From NCBI GenBank assembly GCA_023436395.1, contig JAEZJJ010000064.1, positions 1 to 40,345 on the forward strand: a stretch of 40,345 nucleotides of DNA, written 5' to 3'. The DNA comes from Bacillota bacterium (GTDB lineage: Bacteria > Bacillota > Clostridia > Lachnospirales > Cellulosilyticaceae). The stretch's first letter is position 1. Every line of letters starts with the position of its first letter. The position numbers were made by a program, and so were the translations under genes. The notes under the pieces were generated by a model. It made no database searches and was not told where the DNA came from. It saw only the letters and a program-made list of their open reading frames with translations. Shown one piece after another: positions 7,870-15,171 of the stretch.

Positions 7870-8601
7870 TTAACATAAGCCATTAATGACGTCATTAAAT
7901 GTATCAGGGTGATTTGTAATAAGTGCATCTACACCATATTCTTTCATACGTTTCATCTCTGTTACTTCATCAACTACCCAAACTGTAATTTTTTTACCAA
8001 TACTTTGAACTAACTCAACAGCCTCTTTATCTACTTTTGTATAGTCACAAGAAATAGAATCTGCATATTGATAGCTGCGAATATCATATGTCATCTCTTT
8101 ACAAAGTAATGCTGTTTGAATATTAGGTGCCATCGTCTTAATACGTTTTAATGTCTCCACATTATAGGAAGATAAGATCACTTTTTCTTCTGCTCCAACT
8201 ATTTTAACGCGATCAAGAACTTGTTCTTCAATAGCTTCATAATTTTCATCACTATCTTTAATCTCTACATAAAGTTTAACATTATATTTTTTTGCTAATT
8301 CTAATGCTGACTTAATACATAAGATTTTTTCACCTTTATATTTAGGATCATATTTTACACCTGCATCAAACTCTAGGAGTTCATCTAAAGTATAATCTTT
8401 AATATATCCTGTGCCCGTCGTTGTGCGGTCTAATTTACTATCGTGAATAATAACAAGCTTATCATCTTTTGTCATGTGTACATCTACTTCAATACCATCG
8501 CAGTATCCTTCTGTCAAAGCTTTTGCAAAAGCTATATTTGTATTTTCTGGGTATCTACCACTAAATCCTCTATGAGCAATATTTAATACTCTCTTCATCA
8601 T
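7870..8601 (-). CDS. Glycerophosphodiester phosphodiesterase (GDPD family)
   Basis: Hydrolyses glycerophosphodiesters to glycerol-3-phosphate and an alcohol. About 243 residues with no signal peptide, so a cytoplasmic or recaptured-phospholipid role is expected. Family motifs: HRGFSGRYPENT near the start (catalytic His), EVDVHMTKDDKLVIIHD (metal-binding Glu/Asp and second catalytic His), DRTTTGTG, and the KLYVEIKD strand with its Glu. The barrel ends with ITVWVVDEVTEMKRM and VDALITNHPD, typical of UgpQ/GlpQ2 enzymes. Two adjacent ATGs (8601 and 8598) follow AAGGAGAGGGC; an earlier Met at 8625 lies upstream of that site and is rejected. Monocistronic. Confidence 0.92.
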   Translation of the reverse strand: MMKRVLNIAHRGFSGRYPENTNIAFAKALTEGYCDGIEVDVHMTKDDKLVIIHDSKLDRTTTGTGYIKDYTLDELLEFDAGVKYDPKYKGEKILCIKSALELAKKYNVKLYVEIKDSDENYEAIEEQVLDRVKIVGAEEKVILSSYNVETLKRIKTMAPNIQTALLCKEMTYDIRSYQYADSISCDYTKVDKEAVELVQSIGKKITVWVVDEVTEMKRMKEYGVDALITNHPDTFNDVINGLC

Positions 8602-8722
8602 GCCCTCTCCTTCCATGTTATACAATAAAAATGTTCCCTCATAACATATTATCTATTATATATTATTTTCAATATAAATCCTAATTATTTTCCAGAAATT
8701 TTATAGGAACCAATGTAACCTT

Positions 8723-8911
8723 TTACCTATAATTTGTTTTTCTACAATTCTGGCAAATTTCGTCACGGCTCCACATGTATTCCATTGCCATAAAGGGTAA
8801 TATACCACTTGTACTCATCATAAAAGGGTATACTGGTGGCTCTAATACGTAATCTAAAATGGACTTATTTAATTTATGATACCCACACCGCTCGCATACA
8901 TACTCTGTCAT
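8723..8911 (-). CDS. Small two-CxxC protein
   Basis: 62 residues with CERCG at residues 6-10 and CQNC near the C-terminus, so a four-cysteine zinc site is likely. The middle is unusually Met/Pro/aromatic rich (PPVYPFMMSTSGILPFMAMEYMW). Strong ribosome binding site AAGGAG eight bases before the ATG. No named family recognised. It precedes the GDPD gene by about 120 bp in the same direction and could share a transcript. Confidence 0.65.
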   Translation of the reverse strand: MTEYVCERCGYHKLNKSILDYVLEPPVYPFMMSTSGILPFMAMEYMWSRDEICQNCRKTNYR

Positions 8912-8973
8912 TTTGTCATCTCCTTAATACTATGGCTTTATCTAGTGTGAGACAAACAATATAAAAATATACA

Positions 8974-9007
8974 AAAAACATCTATCTTTGTTAAGATAGA
9001 TGTTTTT
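8974..9007. terminator. Bidirectional intrinsic terminator
   Basis: Perfect 15-bp stem AAAAACATCTATCTT/AAGATAGATGTTTTT with a TGTT loop, 21 nt past the stop of the polysaccharide deacetylase gene; T-rich on both exits. Confidence 0.85.
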
Positions 9008-9028
9008 GCTATTTACCACTATAATAGA

Positions 9029-9955
9029 TTATTTCTTAAATTGAACAGGTGCCGTTTCACTAGTTAATTTTTCAAAGTTAAAACCTTGTTTTCTAAGCCC
9101 CTCTACTATTTCTGGTAATGCTTCTACAGTAGTAGTCTTAGGTGCTGCATCATGCATTAGAATAATAGCATGCTTTTGACCTTTTACACCATTTAGTACA
9201 GACTGTACAATCACTTCCTTAGATTGCTTATTAGCTGCAGCATCCATAGAGTCTACATTCCAATCAAAGTATACTAAGCCTTCTTCATTTACCTTTGAAA
9301 TAATTTGACTCATTAAATCCTTCCCACCATGTTTAATACTAATCGTGTTATTAGAGCCACCTGGAAAACGCATTACATCAGGCTTTATACCCGTCACTCT
9401 TTCTAAGTGTTCCGATAAGGTATTAATGTCATTCATAAAGCTATCTACACTTGTGTAAATTTGATTATACTCATGAGTATTAGAATGTAAGGCAAGAGTA
9501 TGTCCTTCATCTACAATGCGTTTATATATTTCATCTTGGTTCTGTTTTCCTAGCACAAAAAATGTCGCTTTTAAATGATTAGCCTTTAAAAAATCTAAAA
9601 TTTTAATTGTGTTTTCACTCGGACCATCATCAAAGGTTAAGTAAGCATTCTTTTCACTTGTTTCTGCTATTCCATTTGCTAATTCAGGGTTTTGAATTTG
9701 TGCTTCTTTTAAACTTTCTTCCACCTTACCTATTTCTACTTCTATCTCTTCAATTTTATGTGTATGAGTCTCTATGTTAGCTTCCATATTTTTCTTAGTT
9801 AACTCTATATCTTCAATATTTTTCTTGATGTCACTAAGCTTTTGTACTTTATCTGGCAGTTCAAATGCTAAAACCCCACTTGTAAACACAAAAAATACTC
9901 CTAAAATGAGTACTAATAGTGTTGCACCTATTCCTGGTTTTTTCCTATATCCCAT
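9029..9955 (-). CDS. Membrane-anchored polysaccharide deacetylase
   Basis: 308 residues. Signal anchor at about residues 9-31 (IGATLLVLILGVFFVFTSGVLAF), a coiled coil at about 38-88, then a NodB-homology carbohydrate esterase 4 domain. Motif 1 is TFDDGP (catalytic base Asp109, metal Asp110), motif 2 HSNTH (His157, His161), motif 3 RFPGGSNN, and motif 5 LMHDAA. All metal and catalytic residues are present, so an active extracellular deacetylase of peptidoglycan N-acetylglucosamine or another wall glycan is expected. Start ATG at 9955 after GAAGGTGAAG. It follows the coiled-coil membrane gene by 29 bp; both proteins have a TM helix then a coiled coil, so they may associate. Confidence 0.92.
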   Translation of the reverse strand: MGYRKKPGIGATLLVLILGVFFVFTSGVLAFELPDKVQKLSDIKKNIEDIELTKKNMEANIETHTHKIEEIEVEIGKVEESLKEAQIQNPELANGIAETSEKNAYLTFDDGPSENTIKILDFLKANHLKATFFVLGKQNQDEIYKRIVDEGHTLALHSNTHEYNQIYTSVDSFMNDINTLSEHLERVTGIKPDVMRFPGGSNNTISIKHGGKDLMSQIISKVNEEGLVYFDWNVDSMDAAANKQSKEVIVQSVLNGVKGQKHAIILMHDAAPKTTTVEALPEIVEGLRKQGFNFEKLTSETAPVQFKK

Positions 9956-9984
9956 ATTTCTTCACCTTCTATATCCCTATCAAC

Positions 9985-10296
9985 TTATCTTGATTCACTC
10001 TTCATAGATTCTGGTATAACAATTGGCTCATATTTAGCTAATTCCTGATTAAGGGTATCTAGCTTGTTTTTATATTCTTCTTCTTGCTCCACCATTTTAT
10101 TTGTTAAGTTTTCTAATTCATCTAATTCACTGGATAACTGATTGATTGTAACTTGATATTTATTCAAATTTAAATGAGTATATATAAAACTTCCTACTAA
10201 AGCACTTGTTACAACGCATGCAACTCCAGTAATCCATAATAAAGTCGTAAATAATCTATTCTTTCTTTTTCCAAAATGCATGTCGTTTCTTCTCAC
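9985..10296 (-). CDS. Small single-pass membrane protein with coiled coil
   Basis: 103 residues. A positively charged N-terminus (MRRNDMHFGKRKNR) precedes one TM helix (LFTTLLWITGVACVVTSALVGSFIY, about residues 15-40). A coiled coil follows (INQLSSELDELENLTNKMVEQEEEYKNKLDTLNQELAKYE), the topology of FtsL/DivIC-like or envelope scaffold proteins. GTG start at 10296 with GGAGGG upstream. Located directly upstream of the deacetylase, probably the first gene of that operon. No named family. Confidence 0.7.
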   Translation of the reverse strand: MRRNDMHFGKRKNRLFTTLLWITGVACVVTSALVGSFIYTHLNLNKYQVTINQLSSELDELENLTNKMVEQEEEYKNKLDTLNQELAKYEPIVIPESMKSESR

Positions 10297-10512
10297 ATTC
10301 TTCCCTCCCTATCAATCAGTATACTATCTTTTTCTGGAACTTTAAACCTTATCTTTTAATATTTTATTGGTAGATAATAGTATCTAAAACTAATAAAAAC
10401 AAAATAAATGATTATTTATGGCCACAATTCTACAGATTAAGACTTTGTATTTTCGCATTAATTTTAAATTACTATGAAATCCCCCCTCGCTATCCTATCT
10501 ACATCTTCTTTT

Positions 10513-11808
10513 CTACATCTTCTTTAATCTTGGAAACTCTAATATAATAGCAAACACACCACATACACCCATTAAAATTGGATAATATAAGTAACCAAGT
10601 ATCTCTATAGGGGATACAGCTACTAATCCTGCTGCTATTAATACTTGAGCTCCATAAGGTATAATTCCTTGAATACATGCAGAAAAGATATCCAAAATAC
10701 TGGCTGTCCGCCTTGAATCAATATCATATTCCTCTGCTATGTCTTTTGCAAGGGGTCCTGCCATCACAATAGCAATTGTATTATTCGCCGTGCACATATC
10801 CACTAAACTCACTAGAACTGCAATTCCAAATTCTGCCCCCTTTTTACTACGAATACGCCCTTTGATAAAGCCTAATAAATAATCAATCCCACCATTCCTC
10901 TTAATAAGTTCTAGTGTTCCGCCTATAATAATGGATAATATGATAATTTCTGCCATACCAATCATTCCATTTGAGGCTGCTTGAATACCCTCAAAGAAGT
11001 CAAAACTCCCGGTAGCTACACCTACTAATCCTGCAAAAAGGGTCCCTCCTGCTAATAATAGAAAAACATTAACACCAGCTAACGCACCTACTAATACGCC
11101 TATATAAGGAAGTACCTTAACCCACTCATAGGTATAACTCTGATTCATTCCCATACCATAATTCCAAGTCACCATGGTTAATAGTGCTAGGGTAAGAAGT
11201 GCAGCTGGAAATACAATAAGAAAGTTCACCTTAAACTTATCTTTTAATTCACACCCCTGCGTTCTTGTAGCAGTAATTGTTGTATCTGAAATCATGGATA
11301 AGTTATCCCCAAACATTCCTCCGCCTATAATCGCACCCACCACAAGTGGTACTGACATTCCTGTTGTTTCTGCAATTCCAAGCCCAATAGGTGCCAAAGC
11401 TGTAATGGTTCCAACAGATGTTCCCATTGATAAAGAAATAAAACACGCTATTAAAAACAATCCGCCTACTAAAAAGCGTGAAGGAATAAAAGATAGGCTT
11501 AAGTTAACTGTAGCTTCAACTCCCCCCATTGCCTTAGCTACATTTGCAAAAGCTCCTGCAAGAATGAAGATGAGACACATCATCATAATATCGCTATGAC
11601 CTGCCCCTTTGCAAAATACTTCCAATTTTTTATTTAGTGACTCTTTCCTATTAAACATAAGTGCTATAGCAGTAGCCGTCATAAATGCTACTAATACAGG
11701 CATCTTATAAAAATCTCTAGTTAGTATCCCTACACCCAAGAATAATACAAAGAACACACCTAATGGCAAAAGCGCATAAGGATTGCCTTTTCTATTATTT
11801 TGTTTCAT
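10513..11808 (-). CDS. nhaC: Na+/H+ antiporter, NhaC family
   Basis: 431-residue inner-membrane protein with about 11-12 hydrophobic helices. NhaC/ion-transporter hallmarks include CFISLSMGTSVGTITALAPIG, GAIIGGGMFGDNLSMISDTTITATRTQG (the conserved GDN..SPiSDTT-type signature) and VDMCTANNTIAIVMAGP. It exchanges Na+ for protons, or may carry an organic acid in related subfamilies. Start ATG at 11808 behind AAGGAG. A 216-bp gap (10297-10512) separates it from the downstream coiled-coil gene, and I see nothing definable in that gap. Cation specificity cannot be read from sequence. Confidence 0.88.
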   Translation of the reverse strand: MKQNNRKGNPYALLPLGVFFVLFLGVGILTRDFYKMPVLVAFMTATAIALMFNRKESLNKKLEVFCKGAGHSDIMMMCLIFILAGAFANVAKAMGGVEATVNLSLSFIPSRFLVGGLFLIACFISLSMGTSVGTITALAPIGLGIAETTGMSVPLVVGAIIGGGMFGDNLSMISDTTITATRTQGCELKDKFKVNFLIVFPAALLTLALLTMVTWNYGMGMNQSYTYEWVKVLPYIGVLVGALAGVNVFLLLAGGTLFAGLVGVATGSFDFFEGIQAASNGMIGMAEIIILSIIIGGTLELIKRNGGIDYLLGFIKGRIRSKKGAEFGIAVLVSLVDMCTANNTIAIVMAGPLAKDIAEEYDIDSRRTASILDIFSACIQGIIPYGAQVLIAAGLVAVSPIEILGYLYYPILMGVCGVFAIILEFPRLKKM

Positions 11809-11983
11809 GCTATTATTCTCCTTAAGTTAAATATTATTATATGCTTTTTATATTAACATAATGTTCTTTAATTAATCTATAGTAATCTATAAAAAATACT
11901 AAAAAATCAACCTTATATTACTTATTAAACTAAGTATAAAGATAACATAATTCAAATTATAAAAATTTTAGCTAAATCTAAAA

Positions 11984-12025
11984 AAATAGCCCTTAAGTAC
12001 TTCATTTTGTACTTAAAAGCTATTT
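11984..12025 (-). terminator. Second hairpin terminator downstream of tRNA-Arg(UCG)
   Basis: AAATAGC/GCTATTT with perfect TTAAGTAC/GTACTTAA inner stem; the minus-strand exit is TTTTTAGATTT. Tandem with the hairpin at 12044-12083. Confidence 0.6.
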
Positions 12026-12043
12026 ATATATTATCAAACAATA

Positions 12044-12083
12044 AAAGAAGAAATCTTCCCTATAAGCGGTAGATTCCTTCTTT
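12044..12083 (-). terminator. Terminator of tRNA-Arg(UCG)
   Basis: 13-bp stem (AAAGAAGAAATCT/AGATTCCTTCTTT, one mismatch) starting 7 nt past the tRNA 3' end, with T-rich minus-strand exit. Confidence 0.65.
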
Positions 12084-12089
12084 AATTTA

Positions 12090-12163
12090 CGCATGCGGTA
12101 GGATTCGAACCCACGACATTCTGATCCGAAGTCAGACGCTCTATCCAGCTGAACTACGCATGC
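12090..12163 (-). tRNA. tRNA-Arg, anticodon UCG
   Basis: Full cloverleaf: acceptor GCATGCG/CGCATGC, D-arm GTTC..GAGC, anticodon stem TCTGA/TCAGA around CTTCGGA (anticodon UCG, decodes CGA), T-arm GTGGG TTCGAAT CCTAC, discriminator G. No encoded CCA. Confidence 0.95.
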
Positions 12164-12285
12164 ACATTATGTTAGCTTGTTCATTATAACACTTATTACT
12201 GGTAAGTTCAACCTAACCTTTATTTTAATTCTTTTATGCTACTTCTAAATGCTTTTACCCCCTTACAAAGTCTCATAAAAATTTA

Positions 12286-12930
12286 TTATGACTTCCATAT
12301 GGCATTCATAATAGATAAATGTTCTTTTTCAGGGAATACATGGTCACTTAAATAAGCGCCCGTGATAACGCCTACAACTAAAGCACTAAGTTCTTTCTTG
12401 GTTCCTGGCAAACTAATCTCGCCTCTCACCTTTGCACTTTCACAAATCTCCTCAAAAAGCTTACCAATTGTAAGTTCATTATAATATGGATACTCTTCCT
12501 CCTTAATGCCACTAAAGAAATAAACAAATTCTGCATCTATGAGTTTCATTTCATTTGCTTCTTCTCCTACTGTTAATAGGAAATTAATATAGCTACTGGT
12601 AAACTTGGTATATTGTTTTTCTTCTAGAAACCAGCAATAAATTTCTTGTAACTTATCTTTAAAAGTCATCTCATCTCTCCACTGTTGCATACGAAGAGCA
12701 ATTTTGACGGTAAAAATCCTAATGAAGTAGTGAAAAATATGTTCTTTAGTTGAAAAGTAATTAAAAAATGTCCCCCTTGAAATCTGTGCCTTTTGACAAA
12801 TCTCATCTACTGTAATCTCTGAAAACTCCTTTTGTTTAAGAAGGGTAGCTGTTGTCTTTAATATTGTTGTTCTAGTTTTAACATAGTTAATTTTTCTAAG
12901 TGAAAAATTCTCTAATGATTGATACATCAT
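12286..12930 (-). CDS. TetR/AcrR-family transcriptional regulator
   Basis: About 214 residues. The N-terminal helix-turn-helix is clear: TRTTILKTTATLLKQKEFSEITVDEICQKAQISRGTFFNYFSTKEHIFHYF, the standard TetR recognition unit. The C-terminal ~140 residues form the variable ligand-binding and dimerisation domain. The ligand is unknown. An upstream in-frame TTG (12951) runs through the GAGAGGAG ribosome binding site, so the ATG at 12930 (or the next codon) is preferred. It is divergent from the D,D-carboxypeptidase gene, separated by 199 bp, so that gene is a possible target, but no operator is obvious. Confidence 0.85.
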   Translation of the reverse strand: MMYQSLENFSLRKINYVKTRTTILKTTATLLKQKEFSEITVDEICQKAQISRGTFFNYFSTKEHIFHYFIRIFTVKIALRMQQWRDEMTFKDKLQEIYCWFLEEKQYTKFTSSYINFLLTVGEEANEMKLIDAEFVYFFSGIKEEEYPYYNELTIGKLFEEICESAKVRGEISLPGTKKELSALVVGVITGAYLSDHVFPEKEHLSIMNAIWKS

Positions 12931-13060
12931 AATAAATATATCTCCTCTCAAAATTTACATTTGTATTCTTCTAAAGTATGGTCTATTTTGTGCTTCTTAT
13001 ACATTTTTATAAGAAAATTTATTTAATCTAACTTTTATTTATACGTTTTGGTTTTATTAT

Positions 13061-13089
13061 TTGATGTTTATAGCTGATTAGTATATAAT
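13061..13089 (+). promoter_or_regulatory. Promoter of the D,D-carboxypeptidase gene
   Basis: TTGATG (13061-13066), 17-bp spacer, TATAAT (13084-13089); 40 nt before the start codon. Confidence 0.7.
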
Positions 13090-13129
13090 GTTAAATAATT
13101 TATAGTTATTTTTCAGGAAGGAATCTTTA

Positions 13130-14479
13130 ATGAAAAAAAAATATTTATCATTTTTAATCAGCTTTATTATTTTTTCAAAATCACTCTTTGCATCATCATT
13201 GCCAGATATTAGTGCCGATGGCGCTATTCTTATAGAACCTAAAACCAATACTATTATTTATGCTAAAAATATGAATCAAACCTTTTATCCCGCAAGTACC
13301 ACTAAAATTCTTACTGCTCTTGCCATTCTTCAGGATTTGCCTACTGATATGCTTATTACTAAAACCCAGCAAGCAGTGAATGAAGTACCTTCAGATAGTA
13401 GCCAAATTGGTTTAAAAGTAGGGGATCAATATACTGTTCTAGATGGACTACATGCTGTTCTTATGGCATCAGATAACTTTGTTTGTTATGACCTTGCAGT
13501 TGCTGATAAAGGAAGTATTTCTGCTTTTGCCAAGCGTATGAATGAGTTAGCCACAGAAAACAATGCTCTTCATTCTAATTTTGTTAATCCCCATGGCTAT
13601 CATGACTTAGAACACTATACTACTCCTCTTGATTTATCCCAGATTGCCAGAGCTGCATTTAATGATCCCCTATTAACTCAAATTGCAGGAACTACAAAAT
13701 ATAATTTCAAAGTAAGTAATAGTAATACCGTTATTCCTATTACCCACACCTCCCTGTTATTAGATGAAGCTAGTGACTATTACAATCCTCATGTTGTTGC
13801 CTCTAAAACTGGCTATCATACACCTGCCGGACGTACTTTAGTGGCTAAAGCTATTTATGATAACATTGAACTTATTGGGGTCATAATGAGAACAGATGCT
13901 CCTCAGCAATTTGAGGATATGAATAAGCTCTTTGAATATGGCGCTAGTAACTTTACACTGACTACCCCTATAAAAGGGACCGAGTACCTTACTAACCATA
14001 CTTATTCTGAGTGGGCCAAGCCATATGTCAACCAGGCATTACAAGAAGGATGGATTACTAATACTACACGTAACTACACTATGCCTATTACTAAACGTGA
14101 GTTTATAACGTTATTAAAGAGTGCTACACCTACAGGTTACTATTCATTATTAGATAGTATGATAGATTTTAATGGTAATTCTATCTATAAAGAAAATCTT
14201 ACTACTACTAGAGGTGAAGTTGCAGATGTGGTCTATACGTTCTTAAGTCATTTAGATCTTATACCAGTTCTACCAGAGCAAACGATTTCTGACCTAGACA
14301 GTGCTCCAAAAGCTTTTCAAGAAGCTATTCAATTTTGTGTTAATACAAGTATTATGAGTGTTTATGATTCAAATGATTTTAAGCCAAATGAACCATTATC
14401 TTATGAATCTGCTTTAAGTATTGTTTCTAGAGTAAATCGTATCATTAAACACTATGACTCTTATAAACTACCTTCCTAA
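13130..14479 (+). CDS. D-alanyl-D-alanine carboxypeptidase (peptidase S11) with SLH-like C-terminal repeats
   Basis: 449 residues. Signal peptide at 1-22 (KKKYLSFLISFIIFSKSLFA). The serine-type penicillin-binding domain has S56-T-T-K59, S114-D-N116 and K226-T-G228, all intact. It trims the terminal D-Ala from peptidoglycan stem peptides outside the cell. After the catalytic domain, residues about 290-330 (WAKPYVNQALQEGWITN...ITKREFITLL) and 370-440 (DSAPKAFQEAIQFCVNTSIMSV...FKPNEPLSYESALSIVSRV) look like degenerate S-layer homology repeats, suggesting attachment to secondary wall polymer. Normal DacF enzymes instead carry a PBP5-like C-domain and amphipathic helix. Starts at ATG after AGGAAGGA; own promoter and terminator. 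Confidence 0.9.
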   Translation: MKKKYLSFLISFIIFSKSLFASSLPDISADGAILIEPKTNTIIYAKNMNQTFYPASTTKILTALAILQDLPTDMLITKTQQAVNEVPSDSSQIGLKVGDQYTVLDGLHAVLMASDNFVCYDLAVADKGSISAFAKRMNELATENNALHSNFVNPHGYHDLEHYTTPLDLSQIARAAFNDPLLTQIAGTTKYNFKVSNSNTVIPITHTSLLLDEASDYYNPHVVASKTGYHTPAGRTLVAKAIYDNIELIGVIMRTDAPQQFEDMNKLFEYGASNFTLTTPIKGTEYLTNHTYSEWAKPYVNQALQEGWITNTTRNYTMPITKREFITLLKSATPTGYYSLLDSMIDFNGNSIYKENLTTTRGEVADVVYTFLSHLDLIPVLPEQTISDLDSAPKAFQEAIQFCVNTSIMSVYDSNDFKPNEPLSYESALSIVSRVNRIIKHYDSYKLPS

Positions 14480-14511
14480 GAGGTAAACCTATTATATAAG
14501 TAACAATGCAA

Positions 14512-14558
14512 AAAAGGTCTATACACCTAGAAGTTTCTACTAGATGTATAGACCTTTT
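14512..14558. terminator. Bidirectional terminator between convergent genes
   Basis: 14-bp stem AAAAGGTCTATACA/TGTATAGACCTTTT, extended by CTAG pairing, between the carboxypeptidase (plus) and TM2 gene (minus). Confidence 0.8.
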
Positions 14559-14581
14559 ATAAGTCAATAAGTTATTGAAAA

Positions 14582-14986
14582 CTATCCTTTAAGAGGTATC
14601 CCCTCTCCATCTAAATCAAGTTGTCTACAAAGAATTAATATCCCATCTATAAATCCCCAGATGTACCCAATTCCAAACAATGGCAAAGTACACAGCTGGG
14701 CTATGCCTATTCCTGTATAGCCTAAATAGAACCTTCCTAGGCCAAAGCCCCCCAGAAATAATTGTAATAATCCTGCCACTAAACGAGATTTTTGATGTTC
14801 ATACACTTCTTCTACATTCTCATTTTTTTCCTCATCATCCCAATGACTGTGTATACTATTTATCCTTTGTTCTATTACCAAATGTTCCTGCGTTCTTGTT
14901 ACTGCACCTGCCACTTGCTCTTCACCACAAATGGGACAGAGTTTTACATTTTCGCCTAACTCCTGCCCACAATTTTTACATTCCAT
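14582..14986 (-). CDS. TM2-domain membrane protein with N-terminal zinc ribbon
   Basis: 134 residues. A zinc ribbon (CKNCG at 3-7, CPICG about 10 residues later) is followed by a charged linker and a TM2 domain: KSRLVAGLLQLFLGGFGLGRFYLGYTGIGIAQL, a short loop, and YIWGFIDGILIL. Two helices with the GxGxxRFYLGY turn are diagnostic. TM2 proteins are small inner-membrane proteins of unclear role. A longer reading from 15073 is possible, but AGAGAGGA sits seven bases before the ATG at 14986, and the extra residues would only translate the hexanucleotide repeat into IEIEIEIE. It diverges from the retron-like operon. Confidence 0.82.
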   Translation of the reverse strand: MECKNCGQELGENVKLCPICGEEQVAGAVTRTQEHLVIEQRINSIHSHWDDEEKNENVEEVYEHQKSRLVAGLLQLFLGGFGLGRFYLGYTGIGIAQLCTLPLFGIGYIWGFIDGILILCRQLDLDGEGIPLKG

Positions 14987-15000
14987 AGATTTTCCTCTCT

Positions 15001-15024
15001 TTTCTATTTCTATTTCTATTTCTA
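15001..15024 (-). repeat. Hexanucleotide microsatellite (TTTCTA)x4
   Basis: Four exact TTTCTA units in the leader of the TM2 gene, 15 nt upstream of its start. Unit loss or gain would not shift frame; it would change leader length. Confidence 0.8.
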
Positions 15025-15089
15025 TTAATTTTATTTTATCATGTTTATTTTTTATTTTCCAATTTTTTAGCATAGATGATATAGGCTTT

Positions 15090-15139
15090 AATTATACAAT
15101 TAAGAAGCTTTATGATAAAATATTCTTAATTGTATAATT
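15090..15139. promoter_or_regulatory. 17-bp perfect inverted repeat carrying divergent -10 boxes
   Basis: Arms at 15090-15106 and 15123-15139 are exact reverse complements around a 16-nt spacer. The right arm contains TATAAT (15133-15138) facing the HEAT gene; the left arm contains the same box facing the TM2 gene (15091-15096). Each has a weak -35-like hexamer 17 bp upstream (TTATGA, TTTATC). This looks like a symmetric divergent promoter or operator controlling the retron-like operon and the TM2 gene. Confidence 0.5.
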
Positions 15140-15171
15140 TTTAAAATATTAATATAAGGTAGGTTGCTCTT

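Noticed and set aside
11174..11599. 141-codon plus-strand ORF inside the antiporter gene
   Set aside because: Antisense shadow of a well-supported NhaC coding sequence; no ribosome binding site.
15090..15139. Retron RNA upstream of the operon
   Set aside because: The inverted repeat is only 50 nt, AT-only and lacks a second hairpin; it fits a promoter/operator better.
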